DNA from: Girardinichthys multiradiatus
Taxonomy: Eukaryota; Chordata; Actinopteri; Cyprinodontiformes; Goodeidae
Length of the DNA stretch: 64,000 nucleotides
Reading direction: 5' to 3'
NCBI RefSeq assembly: GCF_021462225.1
Contig: NC_061817.1
Coordinates: 9,025,327-9,089,326, forward strand
Shown: positions 57,556-64,000 of the stretch, piece by piece
Numbering within the stretch: the first letter of the stretch is position 1
Layout: each line of letters opens with the position of its first letter
Notes under the pieces: model-generated
Told to the model about the DNA's origin: nothing
Seen by the model: only the letters and a program-made list of their open reading frames with translations
Database searches by the model: none
Position numbers and translations under genes: made by a program

Positions 57556-59135
57556 GTCGACCTACTGAAAAGGATGTCATGAATGCAACAATTGTAGTGC
57601 TTGGCACTCAACACTGTGTGGACAGCCTGCTTCTTTACCAATGATCTTGTGTAGCTAACCTTCTTTGTGGAGGATGTCAGTCAGTTGATTGTGTAGTAAC
57701 AATAACATGAATAACATCAATAACATGACATTTTTGTAGTATAATCTTTTAGGAATTAGCCTCATGTACTATTCTTATTTTCTAACAAACTGAATGTTGG
57801 GGTTTAATTAGCTGCAAGACATAAATCATCAAAAATAATACAAATAAAAGCATAAAATATGGCAATCTGTGTGATGACTTTGGATTTCACTTTTGAATTC
57901 GGTTGCTTAAATAAATAAACTTTTCAGTGATATTATGGCCCGTTGAGATGTGCATGTGTAATGACAGCATAGTAAAACTGATGAAATTGTGTTTTAGTTG
58001 GCTTGTTTGGATTGGTGATAAACTTGGCCAACCCAAGTTTATCTGTTGCCACCATCTGACCCCCTTTAAAAACTTTCTGGACATGCCCCTGAATGCAGAA
58101 CCAAAAGAATGTGAGCTGCAACAGCCCTTCATATAATCTGTACGCCAGGAACACACACACTCATTGAACACAACAGATATTCTCCTTTATTTTCTTGTGC
58201 AGAGTTCATACATCACACAAACCGAGGCAGGACTTTTCAAGGACAAACATGCACTGACACAGGAAGATTATGCATTGTGGCTTCCTAGTCTGGATTTTAT
58301 GTTGCACCAAAAGAAAAACCATGTTCACCAATGTTAGCTTGGATTGTTGTGCCCTCTGTCTGCTGATTTCTACCCAACCGTTTCGTGCTTCATTGACTCG
58401 CCACATGAAGACATGGCAAAGATCCAGCCTCTGTGTGCCTTTCCGTGTTTTCCATGTTGGATTGCTGTGAGAAGAAACCAGCGCCAAGGGATACTGGGAC
58501 TGAACAGGGGAAATCGTTTGTGAGGGATGCCCCGACTTGGCTGTCATCCAACCCTTCGACAGAGGGATGCAAGGACACTCCAGACAGTCTGGCATCTTCA
58601 GCGCTTACAGAAGAAAAGGTACCCTCTGCTGTTTTTATCCTCAGCCTCAGCTATTAAATTTCAATGCGATCTTTTTACTGTTTTGCTCTAACGCTTGCAA
58701 CTGTGAAAATATTGTCCTTTTGCGCTTCAATGTGTGTTACTTCTGGTGTGGGACACTCAGCAGACAGAAGGTAGCACACTGTTACCATTTATGACAGACC
58801 AGCTAAAAGTCAACAACTGTGTAGCAATAGTGCTGTAGAGGAACAAAAGGCTCTGCTTTGAGGCAAATTTGAAATGATAAAGAAAATGATATTTAACAGA
58901 TATGTGTGAAAAGCACATATGAGAATAGATAAGATGGATGCACAACGATCCAGGGAGGCAGAGAGGTGCGCCCTGTAGCACTCAATAAAAGCATCCCTCC
59001 TGCTCTTCCATAGTAGCATGAACCAGAGACAATGTATGCTTTGTCAGATTTATACTTCAGCCTCGTGTTGTAGCCTGTTGTCCTAACATCCGCTGCAGCA
59101 ACTTCCTTCCTGTTTGCTCCTTATTTGTGTGCCTG
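57556..59135. other. Downstream DNA with one weak gene-end candidate
   Basis: Mostly unassigned AT-rich sequence. The candidate minus-strand 3' end at 58186-58595 is listed separately. Confidence 0.45.
58186..58595 (-). other. Candidate 3' terminal exon on the minus strand (unidentified)
   Basis: On the minus strand AATAAA at 58191-58186 is followed by a GT-rich stretch (complement of 58150-58170), a good cleavage-site layout. Upstream is a 129-codon open frame (58595 to 58206) with no recognised family. The opposite strand is also open over part of this interval (58433-58657) and has a possible donor AAAAG/GTACCC at 58619. I cannot tell whether either is a real exon. Confidence 0.2.
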
Positions 59136-59287
<152 letters not shown>

Positions 59288-59361
59288 ATCCGTGTTCCCT
59301 TCTTTTGTGCTACTGATGAATGCTGGTGTTTCAGCTCTGGCATAGTGCCAGGTCTGCCCGA

Positions 59362-59364
<3 letters not shown>

Positions 59365-59448
<84 letters not shown>
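59365..59448. repeat. (GT)42 microsatellite
   Basis: 84 bp of uninterrupted GT followed by GTTC units, 77 bp after the CTTT array. Confidence 0.97.
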
Positions 59449-59449
<1 letters not shown>

Positions 59450-59865
59450 CGTGTTCGTGTGTGGACATATGCAAATTGGCTTGTTTAGGGTCCTCTACAT
59501 CAGCAAACACTTGTGAGGACGGTTTGGGGAGCTTTGCACTTGTATCTATTGAGTGGTTTCTTACAGGTACAGGTATTTATACATAAATTTGTCCAAAATT
59601 TATATAATAACAACATTATACATTTTAGCACATTTATGTGGTAATTATGTGGCCTGTTTTTGGGTTGTGAGTTTGGATATTGTTTGAGCTTTCAGTAAAT
59701 GTGACATATTTTTCTCAAATTTAGTCTGATAAAAGGAAAAAGGGAGGACAACGGCAAATAAATTGTGGCAGATTAACACAAGCTTTAAAAAATATGGGAA
59801 ATGTCTTCATAGATTGGTAGGTTTGTCAATTTACTTGGGTAATTAAGATGGTCTGAAGGTACTAA

Positions 59866-60215
59866 CATCCATCCATCCATGTTCTTTATCCCATTTGCCT
59901 ATGCAGGGTAAAGAACATGCAAGTATGAATGATACCTCTGCCTGTCCTGAATTACCTGTGTAAATTTAGACAATCTGAGCCTGGTGACTTGTCCTGAATA
60001 CACCCTGGACAAGTCAACAGCCTAGCACAGGGCAACACAGAGACCACCAGGACAACCAACCATACAAACTCACATCTGAGGGCAAATTAGAGAGGTCAGT
60101 GGGAGGAAGCTAGAGTACCCAGAAAGAACCCATGCATGAAAAGCAAAAGAGGAGAAATGCTCTGGCCAGGATTCAAACCCAGTTCTACAAACAGCATTAT
60201 CACTGTGCTGCCCAT
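59866..60215 (-). mobile_element. Diverged SINE-like repeat
   Basis: CATCCATCCATCCATGTTCT opens the copy, followed by CACCCTGGACAAGTC, AGTGGGAGGAAGCTAGAGTA, CCCAGAAAGAACCCATGCAT and CACTGTGCTGCCC at the end. The order matches the 27429-27791 SINE, but with an ATCC-repeat tail. Confidence 0.55.
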
Positions 60216-61171
<956 letters not shown>

Positions 61172-61469
61172 CCAGATTTCTGCCTGCCTGGCCCTGTCTG
61201 TGACCACAACTGTGTGCAGAATAACAATGAGCCTCTCAGGCTGCAGCGACTGTGAGCCTGTGCCTTTGCCAAGGGCCAGTGTTGTCCTGTTTAAGAATGG
61301 GTTTAAATCCAACCTCACCTCTTTTTGAGAGAGTGCAAACCGCCTGGCAAACTGTGGCCTCTAACTGGTTAACATTGCACTTTTTTTTCTCAGTTTTGTG
61401 TTGCATTAAATCTACATTTTGTGTATGTAGTTGGTAATGCAGCCTTCATTCCATGAACAACAGATGGGT

Positions 61470-62140
61470 GCTGACATTTCTAAAAGCCATAAAGTGCACT
61501 GTTATTGTTTGCATCAGGGAAATGCAGCCTGTGGGATGTAGCCTCTTTACTCTGATACCCCTAAAAACACCCAGTGCAAACAATTGGCTTCAGAGGCCAG
61601 AGAATCTGTCTAAAAGGCAATTATTTATGGTTCCTTCCACAAATCTGGCCGTTAAGTTGGAGTGGCAAGAAGAGACATTAGAAGTCCTATTTACAGGTTG
61701 CCAGAAACCATGAGCCACTGCAATCAAATGGCAAAAGGTATTCTAGTTAGATGAGACCAAACCTGAACTTCTTTGCTCACTTATAAAAGGCTTTTTTTTT
61801 GGCAGAAATATCATACTTCATATGAACACACACACCACTCTGAAACCTGGTGGTGGCATCCTGCAGTGTGTTCTTTTCTTTAGTAGAGACAAAAAGGCTG
61901 GTCAAGAACCTAGACACCTGAGCAGAGGTTTGCCTTCCACATAAATGCATCCCACACTTTTAAGATTATTTGAAAAAAAAAAAAAAAAAAAAACAATACA
62001 TCATATTCTATACTTTGCAATAAGGTCAAACTTGGTATTGATCTATAACCTAAAATTTCAATAAAAACCCAACGTTCATGACAGGACTAATATGACTAAG
62101 TGCAAGGGGTATGAATATGTTTGCAAGGCATTGTATTTCA
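61470..62140 (+). mobile_element. Degraded Tc1-type transposon (family C, sense copy)
   Basis: It includes GATGTAGCCTCTTTACTCTG with ATACCCCTAAAA, TCTGGCCGTTAAGTTGGAGT (transposase SGL-G-VA-like region), GATGAGACCAAACCTGAACT (the DETK-EL motif region) and AAACCTGGTGGTGGCATCCT (GGG box). It ends GTGCAAGGGGTATGAATATG and TTTGCAAGGCATTGTA. A long A run at 61973-61993 lies inside it. It shows the sense orientation of the family seen antisense at 20890 and 38535. Confidence 0.65.
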
Positions 62141-63869
62141 GATGCCATCCAGCTTTTAAAAAATCAAGGATTCAAGTAGAAGATTCAGCTTTTTTTTCCT
62201 GTTAAAAGTATATGGTAGTAGTAGTTAAAAATTAGAATTATGTATTTTACCAAGCACACACAAAAAAGATGGTTTTAATTCCTTACTGTCATATCCAAAC
62301 AATAGAGGTGTCTTGCAGGATGTAAAAATTGTACAAAAATATGAGCTGACACTGTGGATTGTAAATGGCACTTAAGTTGGAATCTGATTAAACTAAATGC
62401 TCTTTCACCTTTTATGATGTTTAGGATCTCTGATCATCTTTAGTTCAAAATCTACAATACGTGCCCAGTACAACTTAAATCAGCAACCTTTTCAAGTAGT
62501 CATACTGAATGTTTGGAAAATTAAACTGGAAAAGCTAATAACGTGTGGACATAAAAAGATCGAGAAAGCCTGTACAAAAAAAGAAGGGTCCTAATAAACA
62601 AACAAATGGGAGAAAAAGTATTTTAAGGGAAATCTCTGCGGTGTGCAGAGTCTTCAGCCTAGACAGTTTTCCCTCTGCTTTTTTTATTAGTGTTTGTGCA
62701 TTAAGGCCAGCAGAGTAAGGCAATAGGATGAATCAGTTTTTTTTCTCAAGGAGGGCATAGATCCTGCATATTTATTACCAGCCTACCATTCCTCTGATGT
62801 GGAACCCCCATCAGAGGGCAGGTCCACGGCTGGGCTGTCTAGACACCTTATTTATGGTCGCATGCGTGAGGCTGAGACGACTTTCTGAAGCAGGAAAACC
62901 TCTATCTGTGTAGAATATGTCCTCCTAAAACATGTGTCTAAAAAAGAGAGATTCAAATGAGTCACCAGTAAAGATATTTTTACAAGATGAAGATCTTGCA
63001 CTCACAAGCGATGAACACACACTTTCAAAGCTATTTGTGAGCATGACGTCGACGTCCTTCTGTACCCTAGATTGGGTGAGCATTTAATTTGCTCGTCTAT
63101 GGCAACAGCTGATTACCATGCATGGTGGAGGGAAATGGGTGGGAATCATTGGAATAAGGCTGCTGTCATTGGAGTAAAAAAAGACCTGCTACATTCTGAT
63201 GCACACAGATTTGCTAAAGAAGCAGAACAAGACCTTTTTGTCAAGAAGGTCCCCTTGAGCAACTATTATTGTTGTTATTATTAAATTAGTTTAAACTATA
63301 AACTAAGATAAAACATCTCTTCTTCTAGTGAGTCCTGGTCAAAATGGCGGCATTAACACTAACTAAAAACTGACTGTTAAAAAAAGTTTGCATCCCACTG
63401 ATTCATATAGTTGGATATTTTCAGACTTAGAACACTTCGGTGAGCAGTTCTGATTTTCAGTACTCATTTCAGTGTCATATCATTGTGGGAGCACTGTCAA
63501 GCAGTTTGGCCTGCTTAGTCAGGTTTTGGCTGTATCTGAACTTGTTCAAAACATAGGTTTTAAAAATACATTTATTTTCTCCTCTGTTTCTTATTAAATG
63601 CAGTGTTGTTTATTTATCGTTAGAATCTGGATCCCATTGAAAATCACTCATCCCTGTAAAAAGGTAAATAAAACAATAAAAATCCATCTCCTGGGCAGTG
63701 TCTGTTCAGCTCGCTGTTTGATAGTAGCCTGAGGTGAACATTAGGCTAAGAGAATAATAATCACATCCAAATGCCACACTTGTGTTCTGCATGTGCAAGA
63801 ATTAAAAACATAAAAACTTCTGGAAAGCAAAATAAAATTAGAAGCACAGTTGCCCCAAGATTTTCCATC

Positions 63870-63870
<1 letters not shown>
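62141..63870. other. Downstream DNA, nothing recognised
   Basis: AT-rich sequence with no supported exon or repeat. Confidence 0.45.
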
Positions 63871-63902
<32 letters not shown>

Positions 63903-63920
63903 TAAAGACAGACAGACAGA
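63871..63920. repeat. Compound (GT)n (GA)n (GACA)n microsatellite
   Basis: About 8 GT units, then GA units, then GACA units in direct succession. Confidence 0.93.
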
Positions 63921-64000
63921 AAGGAGGAAGAGGTTTTCTGCTGTAAAGCTTTGCTAAAATATGAATAATCAAAAAGGTTTTTTTCTTATTTGCATGTTAC

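Overview
The window is vertebrate nuclear DNA, almost certainly from a teleost fish. It has intron-rich genes with vertebrate splice signals, fish-type Tc1/mariner and L2-like transposons, tRNA-like SINE copies, and long (GT)n, (CTTT)n and (TA)n microsatellites. Two protein-coding genes can be built, both on the + strand. All names rest on recognising protein sequence and gene order; no search was run.

Region 1 (1-10878 plus 3' UTR) is the 3' three quarters of cacng3. This gene encodes a neuronal AMPA-receptor auxiliary (TARP) or calcium-channel gamma-3 subunit. Exons 2, 3 and 4 lie at 2707-2790, 7878-8018 and 10367-10878. Exon 1, with the N-terminus and first membrane helix, lies before the window. 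The introns carry an old Tc1 element broken by an L2-like LINE and a short SINE, and further repeat pieces.

Region 2 (about 11.4-31.1 kb) is intergenic. It holds Tc1-type remnants, two LINE families, two solo LTRs with perfect 5-bp target duplications (each inside an older Tc1-type element), SINE copies and a hairpin MITE.

Region 3 (about 31.1-53.8 kb) is a complete rbbp6-type gene. I resolve 19 coding exons from the ATG at 31732 to the TGA at 53142. Their lengths sum to 5031 bp, giving 1676 residues with every junction in phase. The order is DWNN ubiquitin-like domain, CCHC zinc knuckle, RING/U-box, proline-rich segment, RS-rich segment, and a long charged disordered tail. The gene acts in ubiquitin ligation and pre-mRNA 3' processing. 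A read-through of intron 3 followed by an intronic AATAAA would give a 116-residue DWNN-only product, close in length to the known short human isoform. Intron 1 holds a nearly intact 1260-bp Tc1/mariner element with DD36E spacing and one frameshift.

Region 4 (53.8-64 kb) is downstream DNA with no gene I can name. It contains repeat remnants, several long microsatellites and one weak candidate minus-strand 3' exon near 58.2-58.6 kb.

cacng3 and rbbp6 are neighbours on human chromosome 16p12, so the pair looks like conserved synteny. They are not known to work together. I found no novel multi-gene system. The most interesting items are the possible DWNN-only isoform, the young DD36E transposon, and the SINE insertions, one of which carries an inverted copy of its own flank.
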